Below, piece after piece: positions 49,324-60,000 of a stretch of DNA of 60,000 nucleotides (its first letter is position 1; each line of letters starts with the position of its first letter). The stretch lies in NCBI GenBank assembly GCA_914767715.1, contig OU612071.1, positions 7,611,493 to 7,671,492 of the forward strand, written 5' to 3'. The stretch is from Membranipora membranacea. Taxonomy: Eukaryota > Bryozoa > Gymnolaemata > Cheilostomatida > Membraniporidae. Both the position numbers and the translations under genes were made by a program. The notes beneath the pieces are model-generated. The model was not told where the DNA came from. It saw nothing but the letters and a program-made list of their open reading frames with translations, and did no database searches.

Positions 49324-52300
49324 ATGGCTGGAAATCAAGGGATGGAGGGTCTCATCCCCGTTGTCAACAAGCTGCAGGATGCATTTGCCATCTGTGGAAC
49401 CCCCATAACCTTTGATTTACCTCAAATTGCTGTGGTTGGTTCACAATCGGCTGGAAAGTCCAGTGTTTTGGAGAATTTTGTTGGAAGGTAGGTAGCTCTT
49501 TCTGTGAAATTTGCAATATATAATTCAAACACAGTTTATGTAAGTGTGAGCCAAAGTATTGTCAATAGATTTGCCTCACTGGAACTATACTCATTTATTC
49601 CTTACTTAATCATCATGTCTGTTGACTACTAACTAACTAGGTAGTCTAACTCTAACTAGGTTTGAATTTGATAAAATATTTTTAACTTATACTAGAAGTA
49701 GTGTACTGCAGCAGTGAGATAGGTTGAAATAAAAAGCAGTGTGTTGATAGGTATAGCTGTGCTGCAGTGCAAGGCACACGTAGGCTGAAAATGTCCCAAG
49801 ATGTATGGCACAGATTATCCCTGGTCCTGGAGTGCATGCATCTTCTTAGGCCTTAGACCAACTGGTGCAAGAGACAAGCAGTCATAGTTGTTGTGGGAAT
49901 AGTTTCAATGTCCCTGTCATACTGTCACATTATTTTATCATAGATTAAACAGCGAAGTAAAACTCTCCACTGCGCTCCTCTTCACTTGTCATATCTTGCT
50001 TTCTATCACTCATGGTCCAATGAATGATTAGAATCATGAGAGTAACGGTGCTTCCCTCTTTTTTGATGTGCTGTCGATTATGTTCACGTCTTTCATTCTG
50101 AGTACGTGCTGTCTTTCTCATGATCATGCCGTGGGTTGCCGTCTGGGTAGGACGTCACGTCACAATGTATTTTTAACCAGCGGCCTAGATCGTTACAGCT
50201 TCTACTATCATTCTCCATCGGTTACTATCCACAGACACATGTGTTTCGTTGTAACCCAAACATTCAGCTAAAATAGCTGTAAACGAGAGTTTAAATGTCC
50301 AGTCGGTGAATCTTAATGTCTGGGTGGAGGGTGATTTTCAAACCTTTGGCTTTTTCACCAAAATGGAACCTTCAATTACCTGCGCTAAACGTATTACTCA
50401 ATGATCACAATGTATTCCCCAAGATTTTAATCATTAATCAGCATGCAAACTTTCTTTATCAGACGCTCATGATAATATGTTTCGTTCTGCTATTGTTGAA
50501 TATTGGAATTATATGATATCTGATGATCTGCTATCGTGGCTCATAGCCTATGCCTTCAAGATGGAACGGAGTGCAAACTTTTGCCTCTAAATTTAGAATA
50601 CAATCAGAAGTTTTCTTTAAGAGGCTGACCTCTTCCACTCCTTGGCTTGATGTAATACCCAGGCAAGGTGCGGTTTGAACTCAGCATTTTCATGACAGAT
50701 TGTAGTCCTATGTACCTCATACCCTATTGCAAATCTAGGCTAAAATTAATTTTTGCGACACATTCATACCATGGTCTCAATATTCTCTGTTTTGGCCAGG
50801 TTCAAATGTCATTTTACTAAAAAGTTTTACTGAAGTATCCCTGGTAAGCCTAAATAGCCCAATATATGTTGTGATACCTCAGAAAGGCCCCTGAAGCAAA
50901 CCTGTAACGCCTGCTTGTAATAGTAGTATTGATCGCTGCTGCTAATTATATTAACTTTCTACGCAGTTATTTAGCTGCCAGCAATCAGCATTTTTACCAA
51001 CTTGATCAAATGATGCTGCTGATAAGAATATTTATCCCGCACCTCTCCGATATTTTGATTGGATAACTCGGTTTGCTCCGAAGCTTGATTGGTTTAGAGA
51101 CAGTAATATTCATGGGAATAGCAATATTGGGTTATTGACGAGTAGTTTTGTTGCGTTTATTGGAGAATATTGGTATTATACTAAAAGTGCTCAATTTACA
51201 AGCATTGATCCCTACTCTGATGGGCTTTTCAGTTATTTCTGTCTTAGCCTAACAAGTTACAAGTACCGTCAAGTAGGCAATGGAGAGATAACAGTCAAGT
51301 CCATGGCATCAACGCTCCGTTTAGGCCCCAAAATAAATATGTGAAATATTGTGACAGCAAACCAACGGCATACAGTTGAGGGTTTTGACACTGATTCCTC
51401 ACAACAGACTACGAATTAAATTTTGCTAAATGACTCTTTTCGATGATCCCTTTGTTGCTTGTGTAACACTAATCATTCATGGCCAGCCATGGTCAGCTTA
51501 CCAAACTTAGTAACATTTCAACTGACTTCCTTACTTTCCATAATTCTTCTCAACTGAAAATATACTACATTATTGGTTTCATAATATTGTACAAGAGGGT
51601 TGACCACTCTATTTGATAAGCTCATAATGGTCATGCTTATCAATATTTTACTACGTTAACCAGCATTCATGCCCATGAATGTCTATTTCCTTATTTCGAG
51701 AACCATGTCATGACCAATTGATCCAAATATGGCATGACCACTGATACGATCTCAATACAAACAACTTAATATTGAGGTTTATAATTGTGTGTCATGCTTC
51801 GATAATGTCTGGGACATCGATTCAATTTGTGCATTATGGTCTCATGTTGCAAATCCAGTCTTTTTGAATTTGACTGAAAAAGGATAATGAGAATTGTGTA
51901 TGGTGGTGTGTGTTAGTACTTGCTTTTGCATCATGGAAAATTTTATGGGTTGCGGAAATTCAATACTTGAAACATCCAGGATTACCACCACAAAATATGA
52001 TAGTTAGTCATGATTAGATGTTCAAAACATGCTTATAAAATTTCCAGGAGTTTGTCTTTTAGTCATGTTATGATATTGGGCTTGATGAATAGCTTGTCAT
52101 GCTTGGTACAGGGGGACCGAGCTTTTGTACTATGTGGCCTTGTCCAGAATAAGTAAGGTAGGCGAAGGAGTGTTGTGCAGTTTAGTCATCATTATTCAAC
52201 ATCCCATTACCTGTGCAAGGGGAGGCTGCCCTTTGCATCATGATCTAGCAATCAGCCAAATGTTTACAAAACTAGTTCAATACCTCCATGAGTAATTGTA

Positions 52301-55300
52301 GAGAAGTGACTTTTAGTCATTATTCTTCTATAGTCAACTCATAGATTATTCAATGAATATAAATAATAGATTTCCTACCCCTATTGTATATCAATTGAAT
52401 AATTTAACAGTGTTTTTATTTCCTTAGCTGTCCAGTTTGAGTCATGAAAGTTGGTATCAATAAGGGGTCATGTGTCAGTTAGTATGTCACTTTAGTTGGA
52501 TTGATTGATGGGAGATTGTAGTTTTGCGGAGTAACTGCTACTCCTTGGTTTTGTCTTTTTCAATTTTGTCAGGTTAATTAAAAATTTGATGGGCCTGAGC
52601 TGCAATTGTTTAAAAAAGGGAAGAAGTGGTAGTTTGACAAACATCCATCAACATCACTCCAATTAGTGTTGAGTAGCATAGTTGAGCCAAGGAGACAGAG
52701 GCTGTAACAAGTTAGTCGGACAGTAAAATACATAGAGGTGTAAAAGATTCATCGCATTCATTCCTCTTTATCCTTACCTCACTTCTTCAGTACCCATCAC
52801 AGTTTGTGTTACCCATTTCTCATGCAGTCCTCTCACCCAGGCTACAACAGTGATTTTTATCATCGTCCCATGTCACGCCAGTCCCTCCTGGCAGTAAGCT
52901 CGGGTGCTGTTATCACAGTAACTTCTCTTATCTCAGTCAATACATTTAACTAATTGCTAGTATTGATAGTGATGATGTGTGAGGACTGCACCATCACCAT
53001 GAGACAACATTATATATGTAGGTGGACATTCTTAGTTGAGGCATATGTCATGGGTTAGGATTGGCCATAGACTTAATAATTAAGTGATGGGATTTGATAG
53101 ACTGTGTTATATAATGCTGAGATGGTATTGAGGTATAATTATCATCACTAACATCCTTGTATCATGTAAATCTGAATATCATCACTCATAATATGATGAC
53201 CTCAAGAGATTATGATTGACCTTCACTTAGGCCTACAGAAACCACTTCCTTTTACCCATTAGAACCTTCTTCTCATCTTGTGATTTATCTGAGTTAAGTT
53301 TGACAAAAAGTTGTCTACAAGTAGGCATGAGACCATAAGCATTTTCTGAAGCATGTTTTTCTGCCCATGTCCATGACTGTAGGACATAGGCTTGTAACTC
53401 AGGACAGTCCCAGGCCTGTGACAGGCCTGTTGGTTCTCCAACATTCTCCATTATTGATATCAAACCTACAGAATCCATATGAGCTTTCAGGGTCGTGTTA
53501 CAGTGCCTAGGGTTGTCCACAACTTGTTTAGTAAAAGACTGCTTTTCAAAGATAAACTGTGGGAGGGCTGTGGTTTTGCAGCAATACCCTGGGCCGTTGC
53601 CAAGTCAGGAGGGCTTAGGCTGTACCCGAGACTGTCTGACCATAAAGCAGCACATAAGGCTACTACCTGAATCTCTTATTCCAGTGTTACTGAACCAAAT
53701 CTAGTGATGATAGTATTTATAATCTTTGTGATAGTGGAGTGATTGTTAGTCACTTTGTGGTCAAAATTGACTAATAGGACTATCGGAAGTTTCATGGCAG
53801 TGAGCAATCAGCAAGTTAGTGGTCGCTACTACATGTATTTAGCAGAGTGTAGGAGTTGAAAAAGTGGTTATATGTACGTAAAGGAGGCCTGTATCACAGT
53901 TAATTTTTTATGGCATATATTTGGTTTTCACAGAGCAGTAGGCCTTTGTATCATCCCAGTCAACGCTTAGCTTGAAAACCAATGCAGAGTAGGGGCATAT
54001 AGACCAGTATCTACCATTAGTTTCTGTCATGTCATGTAGAGCGGTTACATAACCATGTTATATGGCATCGTGTCATCATAGATGGCCACAAGAGAGTATT
54101 GCAGTGATAGTTATGCTACATCCTGTTTTGTTTGATAAAAGACTGCTGCCACAACAATTCATCTACAAAAGCTCCTACTGTTGGCTGTATTGGCTCACAG
54201 TCACATATCCTTAATCTTATTTTTAGACATTCGAGCAGTTAGAGGAAATGAAATCACCTTGACAGTCTTCTGAGGACAAAAAAAATTAAACTAATTGTAT
54301 TCTGGTATCGATAGTATTGCTAAACTCCTACAGTGAAACCTTGTTCTGATCATGTTAGTTTGTTATATATCAAATTTGTCTAATTTGATTGTAGAGATTT
54401 CCTGCCCAGAGGTAACGGTATCGTCACAAGAAGACCTCTTATATTACAGCTCAATAACAGCGAAACAGGTGAGTCTGCAACGAGCTGCTACACCTTCTCC
54501 AGAGGAAGACAGTGGCATGTCACCAGAGTCATACATTGGGTCTGGCTAGCTTGTCTATTTGCCTGCATTCGGAGTTGCCCCTGCAGTGTGACCAGTGGAC
54601 TGTAGCAACTGGAATGTAGGCAAATTGATCAAACCTGATCTGGTCTGGCTGACCTTACAAAATAGTCCCATATAGATATACTACCAATATACGCTAAATC
54701 ACACAATAGGCGCTTGTAGGTTGATTTATTCAAGCATCTATCTCAGGTCCCCTCATAGTACAAGGCATGCCCAGAGGCACAAGGGCCTGTAGTTGTCTTT
54801 GAGAAATAAATTGATGATTCCTGGACAAGATCAGTGTGGAAACCTTACAGCTGGTGATAGAAATCCTTGTAGCCTACTATGATATTTTTATCAGGATAAG
54901 CACTTAAATGGTTTGCTCATGTCTGTACTTTATCACCTTGCCTCTGCTGTGGGTTGTAGACCCTAGTTCACCAGAAGATGGGCCATGATAGCAGAGAAGG
55001 TGCAAGCAGGCTTTGTAAATTCTGAGCACTGCCAGGTGTTTATTTATTAACTGTTAACTGATCATTCATACCCCCAATACAGAGTTTTGGTCGTTTGAGG
55101 ATTTTAAACTGAATGATATGCCCAGCCATGGAATTGCAGAAACAGTTGATGTAATAGGCTATGTCAATTGAAATGTGATAACGACTAAATCTATTACGTT
55201 ATAGTTATTGTTATAGTTATTGGGGGTGGTGTGTGAAACTATCAAAAAGTATTTGGTCTTTAGAGAGCCGACACGACCATCTTTGTATACTTGATTCACT

Positions 55301-58300
55301 TTTTGACATGAAGTTGATGGTAAAATTGACCGAATTTTTAACACATTTGCTGGTTTAATTTACTAATGATCATTGTTTTTTCCCCACAGGGTCTCAGTCG
55401 GGTTACCACGTAGATGTCACTATAATGCATTGTGATTTGTCTTTTTGTAGAATATGCCGAGTTTTTACACGCTAGAGGTAAAATCTTCACAGATTTCGAT
55501 CAGGTCAGACAGGAAATTGAGGCGGAGACTGACCGAGTTACCGGATCTAACAAAGGAATATCTAATATACCCATCAATCTCAGAGTCTACTCTCCGCACG
55601 GTATGTGACTGGGGGAAAGGGAAGTACACTCAGGAGTGTATTCTGGGGAATTCAAAAAAACGATTTTCATATTTTCAATGGTTTATCCACTTTGCGCATG
55701 AGGGCCAATCAATTCAGGTTGGTTATCTTTGCACCACAGCATTTGGATTAATCCGAATGTGCTCGAGTTTCCAAACTAAAAGTTCACCCCACCCGAACTG
55801 GAGTACTGGGAACTCAAGCAAATTTTGATTAATCCAAACACTATGGTGCAGAGAGACTCGTATCACAGAGTCGATCTGCAAGCAGTGTGGATTTATCAAG
55901 AGGCTTGTTAGGTAAGTTTGTGGGAAAAAATATTGGTTCGGTGATCTGGCCTAGTTATAGCATGAAATAGGTTTTCCAATTACTGTTATCATGGAAAAAA
56001 CTGGACTCTAGGAATGATGCCAGTTCTCCGCCTTGGGACGTTACACTGGTCTTACTCAGACATGTAGTGGGTGTGTAGTGTATACATTGACTTGGCTCCT
56101 ATGCCTAACCTAATGCTATTTCAGCATTGTACATAACAGATAAAGAATGGCAACTCCTTTTAGATAAAAACGTATCAAGAGTTTATTTAAACTGGTGACT
56201 GTCTGAGCACCCAAATAGTTCCAGTCCAAAGTTTTTCTTATCAAGCTATGTACAGTGAAGCATCAGAATATATTCGGAGGGTTCGGTGTGCCAGTGACTT
56301 TTCAAACTTACATCTGCCGTGTTTTTTTTTTACGATAAATGTCATTTTCTCGACAGGTTCCAGGCTGGGTGAATCACTATGTAATTCGATAATGTCATTT
56401 CCAATGAATTTTTGTTTGAGTATTTTGCCAAGTTTAAGTGTGTGACACTGTCAATGTCATTGATGTACTGTTAAACTCAAAACAGTGTTTCATTTCATCT
56501 GTGACATACATAATATGATTGATCAATTTTCATCCTGAGTTTGTATCAGTTCAGGTTCTGCGAGTGCAGAGCTTGAACTGATTCATGCTAGCATAAGTGG
56601 CAATGCTGTTGACTAGAAATGATCATCAAAGTTCTATTTGTATTTATTTTGTTCCCCTTTTAAATGTGTACCTACCAAAGGCCGACACCAAATGTTGAGC
56701 ATCAATTACATGCTTTGATTCAGTTTGCCTGCATTCGGAATTGTTTCCCCCGTCTTATCGGTGGAAGGGGAGAGAACCCGAATGCAGGCAAACCTGAATC
56801 TAACTACATTTTACATCTAGCTGCAACTACATTAAACCTTTTCTTCTGTGTAGTGCTGAACCTGACCCTGATAGATTTACCTGGTATGACCAGAGTGCCT
56901 GTTGGAGATCAGCCGGCGGATATCGAGCAGCAGATCAGATCTATGCTTAATGAGTTTGTAGAGAAGGAGGCGTGTCTTATCTTAGCTGTCAGTCCGGCTA
57001 ATACTGACCTCGCTAACTCTGACGCTCTCAAACTAGCTAAGGAGGTCGACCCTTCAGGTGAGCAGAAATAAGAGTCAATCATCTGCATTGGGAGTTGCAA
57101 TTCCTGTAGCTGCCGAACTGCAGAGGAATGATATCAACCTAGATCTATAATGGTTCACCACACCAATCTATGGTAGTACAATGCTTTTGACCTCAGTTGT
57201 AGCTTCAACTGGTTTTCGTCAGAGTCCAAACGTAACTTATCCACCGGAGTTGAATCAGTTAAGAAAGGTCATTCCGAAATGGACGGCGCATTTAAACTCT
57301 AATTTTATTCCAAATTTGGGAATATGGCCAAACATTAGGTGAGAGTTCAGCTCACCATTCAGTTTTTGTTTTGGACTCTATTGCGATCGGTTCAGGCTGT
57401 GATTCTCCCTAAGCTTCTATTCTGTCTCTAGAGCATAACATGACTATTTTTTTATGCTACCAGTAAAATTAAACATGGCTTAAGGAATCACTTACAATAT
57501 ATCATCTGTTTCCTATTACAGGTTCAAGAACAATCGGTGTAATAACAAAACTAGATTTGATGGACCAGGGTACAGACGCTCGAGATATTCTAGAAAACAG
57601 ATTACTGCCCCTCAGGAGAGGCTACATAGGTCAGTCAAGACATCATAATACAAGTGAAACTGTGCTCAGCTTCACATATGGTCTCTCAGGCTTCAAATCA
57701 GTTTTTGTTATCCATGTCCATAGCTTCATTATTTTAAGGAGTTGCTCGCTCTCTGAACATGCCTGTTATATAGAGGATAACTCCATAAATTCAATTATTA
57801 TAATTCCTTGAAGCAAACAATAAATGTCACAATGCATGTCTTGTATTGGACCTCGTAGTTAGTCCTTGTTTTTCACGGTGTCCCACTCATAACACACACA
57901 TGTCTTTTGCTGTTATTGATCCCATAAACAGCCTGTCGCCTGGTTTTAACTGATTTTCACCCAAAGTTGAGAGGAAAAAGTATTATAAGGGTACTATTTT
58001 GTATAAACCACCCTGAGAATGGAATCTTTTTGATGGTACCTTTTCATCTCCAATATTAGTGACAATCAGTTGAAACTGGGCAACCGGGCGTTTATGAACC
58101 TTGAAAAGTATTCTAAATTACACTGAGAACTCTAGAATTATACCCAAAAAACTGATTCTGTCACAATCACCTTGAAGACTGTTTGTTTTTCTTTGTACAG
58201 GTGTTGTGAACAGAAGTCAGCGTGACATCGAAGGTAAAAAAGATATAAAAGCCGCTCTGGCTGCGGAGAGGAAGTTCTTCTTATCTCATTCCTCATACAG

Positions 58301-59476
58301 GCATATGGCTGATAGGATGGGTACTCCATTCCTACAGAAAATACTTAATCAACAACTCACCAATCACATCAGGTAAAATTATGTGTAATGATATCTAATC
58401 ACTTCCAAACAATGTGATAGGCCTCAGAAGCCTGTTAACTCTTGACGGTTGGTTAAAAAATGAACATCGGAAAATGAGCTTTTTATATGGCTGAATTGGG
58501 ATGGACACCATATGCTCAATGTTATAAGGCACTGAAGCCATGTGCCTTGTTTTGGAGAAAATTTCACCATCAAATGTACCTTGGGCTTGTGAATAAACTG
58601 ACTATTTGAATCATATTAGTTACATGCTTTTTCAAAATTGTTCTGGTTGACTTATATATTTTGTATATCTATCTTGCTTACAGGGACACATTGCCTCAGC
58701 TGCGGAATAGTCTACAGAAACAGCTTCTCTCTATGGAGAAGGACGTAGCTGAATATAAAAACTTTGCTCCCGGAGATACTCACCTCAAAACTAAAGCCAT
58801 GGTCACGTAAGTATCAACCCTGTCTAACTTTGGTTACTATTATGTCTAACTTTACAAGCTTATAATAACTTAAATAATAACTACAAAGTTTCTTTGATAT
58901 TTCCTTGTGCTGTAGGAGAGCCAGAAGCGCCAGCTCTTCAGAATTTATTCGGGAAGAAACTGATTTTTAACGGTTAGGTCCAAACATGCAAAAATATTTG
59001 GATATTTACGGTTCCTCTCTATATAAACATTCACATCAGAGTAGTGATACACGACTTAATACCAATTGTAACGTCGGATAAAGCAGGAGATTCATCATTC
59101 TAGGGTGCCATCTTACACGTGTAGACAACTCACGTCAACAATTACTTTGATTTTGTTTAGCTCTGGCCCAGATCTATTATATTATAGTTATATCACATGG
59201 GAAGGGGGGAGTTGTTTGTTGTTGATTGATGTAATGTCGGAGTTGTCCTCTAATAGCTTTTAAAGAGGACAACTCCAACATCTTGTTATTATCATATAGC
59301 TGTGACTCTGATAATTTGTTTTTCTATATCTTGTTGACAGTATGCTGCAGTCCTTCGCCGGTGAGATTGAGGAGGCAATAGAGGGAGCAGGAGATAATGT
59401 GTCTACTAAAGAGCTGTCCGGTGGTGCCAGAATAAACAGGATATTCTTTGAGCGATATCCGTTTGAACTTGTCAAG
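49324..59476 (+). CDS. Dynamin, GTPase domain and start of stalk (exons 1-8, runs off right edge)
   Basis: Eight exons join in frame: 49324-49487, 54395-54468, 55451-55600, 56854-57057, 57522-57629, 58201-58372, 58684-58806 and 59341-59476, all GT-AG, together 378 codons of the roughly 850 expected. The protein starts [12 protein letters not shown]. It carries the P-loop GSQSAGKSS (39-47), the switch threonine in G-I-V-T-R-R-P (66), D-L-P-G (138-141) and T-K-L-D (207-210). After the GTPase domain the bundle and stalk begin ([11 protein letters not shown]). Dynamin is a large GTPase that assembles on the necks of endocytic buds and drives scission. The N-terminus and the closeness to classical dynamin favour a DNM1/2/3-type gene over DRP1 or mitofusin-like relatives. 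PH, GED and proline-rich regions lie outside the window. Intron 1 is 4.9 kb. All motifs are intact. Confidence 0.97.
49488..54394 (+). other. Dynamin intron 1
   Basis: The intron is 4.9 kb and is bounded by a GTAGGT donor and an AG acceptor. Only the minus-strand open frame at 53233-53520 stands out. Confidence 0.7.
53233..53520 (-). other. Open reading frame of 95 codons in dynamin intron 1
   Basis: The reading has protein-like composition ([19 protein letters not shown]) and no repeats. Upstream on the same strand (to about 53660) another frame reads [13 protein letters not shown], so a frameshifted, intronless coding fragment is possible. The W-x-x-P-x-L-Q-A-x-V pattern faintly recalls large scaffold nucleoporins such as Nup205. 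That is a weak guess. It could be a processed-gene fragment or chance. Confidence 0.25.
54556..54632. mobile_element. Short palindromic MITE in dynamin intron 2
   Basis: TTTGCCTGCATTCGGAGTTG and CAACTGGAATGTAGGCAAA flank a centre with CCAGTGGACTG. Confidence 0.6.
56717..56800. mobile_element. Short palindromic MITE in dynamin intron 3
   Basis: GATTCAGTTTGCCTGCATTC is mirrored by GAATGCAGGCAAACCTGAATC. It lies just before exon 4. Confidence 0.6.
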
Positions 59477-59502
59477 GTGAGTGATTACCCTACATCATTA
59501 AA

Positions 59503-59865
59503 CCGCTGCCGCCACACAGCCAAATGTGTGCTTATAGAATTCTGTATAGCTCAAAACTAATAAAATGAGGCTGCAATCTCAGCATTGTCACCTAATGGGC
59601 GAATAATTTGCACAAACTGATCGTCAAAATTAGGGTATGAAATTAATTATCTACCGCATCAGGTGACGTAGTTACCGTCTTACTAGTGCACACTGTACAC
59701 ATCATAGCTGGTGCGAAGATTTCATGCCCAGGTTTTGAAGGTATTTTGTGCAAATTATTTGTTCATTAGGTGACATTATGAGATTTAAGTCTCAATTAAT
59801 TATCTTGGAGCTATGTAGAATTCAATATGCACAAATTTGCATGTGTGGCAGCAGCAGCCTAGAGA
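59503..59865. mobile_element. Foldback element in the last dynamin intron
   Basis: GCTGCCGCCACACAGCCAAA is mirrored by TTTGCATGTGTGGCAGCAGC. Inside, GTCACCTAATGGGCGAATAA pairs with TTATTTGTTCATTAGGTGAC. Confidence 0.6.
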
Positions 59866-60000
59866 AGTAAATGATTCTCCAGAGGGAGAGTACTTTACTA
59901 TTGCCACATAGGAAAAAGTTAAGGATAGCCGTACTGGGAATGTTTTGACATGGCCTTTTTTGCTAATAATACAACCCAATATCGTTAGTCTGTCAACCAA

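Overview
The window is nuclear DNA of an animal. It has multi-exon genes with GT-AG introns, short exons in long AT-rich introns, a conserved animal dynamin, a caspase-family gene, tRNA-derived SINEs, a LINE relic and many foldback (MITE-like) elements. It looks like an invertebrate. The sequence does not let me name the phylum. Genes were found by reading splice signals and checking that exon phases join, because no single long ORF exists.

Left part (1 to ~40.1 kb, minus strand). A caspase-like gene starts at ~40105 with no prodomain. A p20-like exon and a p10-like exon are followed, all in phase 0, by tail exons at 37.9-37.0 kb. Relatives of the last tail exon recur at 32.4 and 15.9 kb. Each recurrence is followed by a 36-codon exon and then by a long array of homologous 51/54-nt exons (31.3-23.9 kb and 15.0-11.5 kb, plus one at 33.1 kb). 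A gene for a secreted two-PAN-domain protein lies at 25-2193. Its decayed duplicate is at 18931-20681. The arrangement [tail exon - 36-codon exon - mini-exon array - PAN gene] therefore occurs twice, which points to a tandem segmental duplication with units offset by ~16.5-18.9 kb.

Right part (44.7-60 kb). A small coiled-coil protein gene (minus strand, ends at 44745) lies head to head with a dynamin gene (plus strand, ATG at 49324). Eight dynamin exons are present, covering the GTPase domain and the start of the stalk. The gene runs off the right edge.

Mobile DNA fills introns and spacers. It includes a SINE family whose 5' end is U2 snRNA (three copies with target-site duplications), two tRNA-derived SINE families (one nested in the other), a LINE reverse-transcriptase relic split by a foldback element, a decayed LINE ORF1-like reading frame, two copies of a ~0.4-kb foldback element, a palindrome nested in a palindrome with a tRNA-like core, and a family of very short palindromes concentrated at 43-57 kb.

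The strongest candidates for something undescribed are the caspase gene with its modular exon-array tail and the U2-headed SINE.
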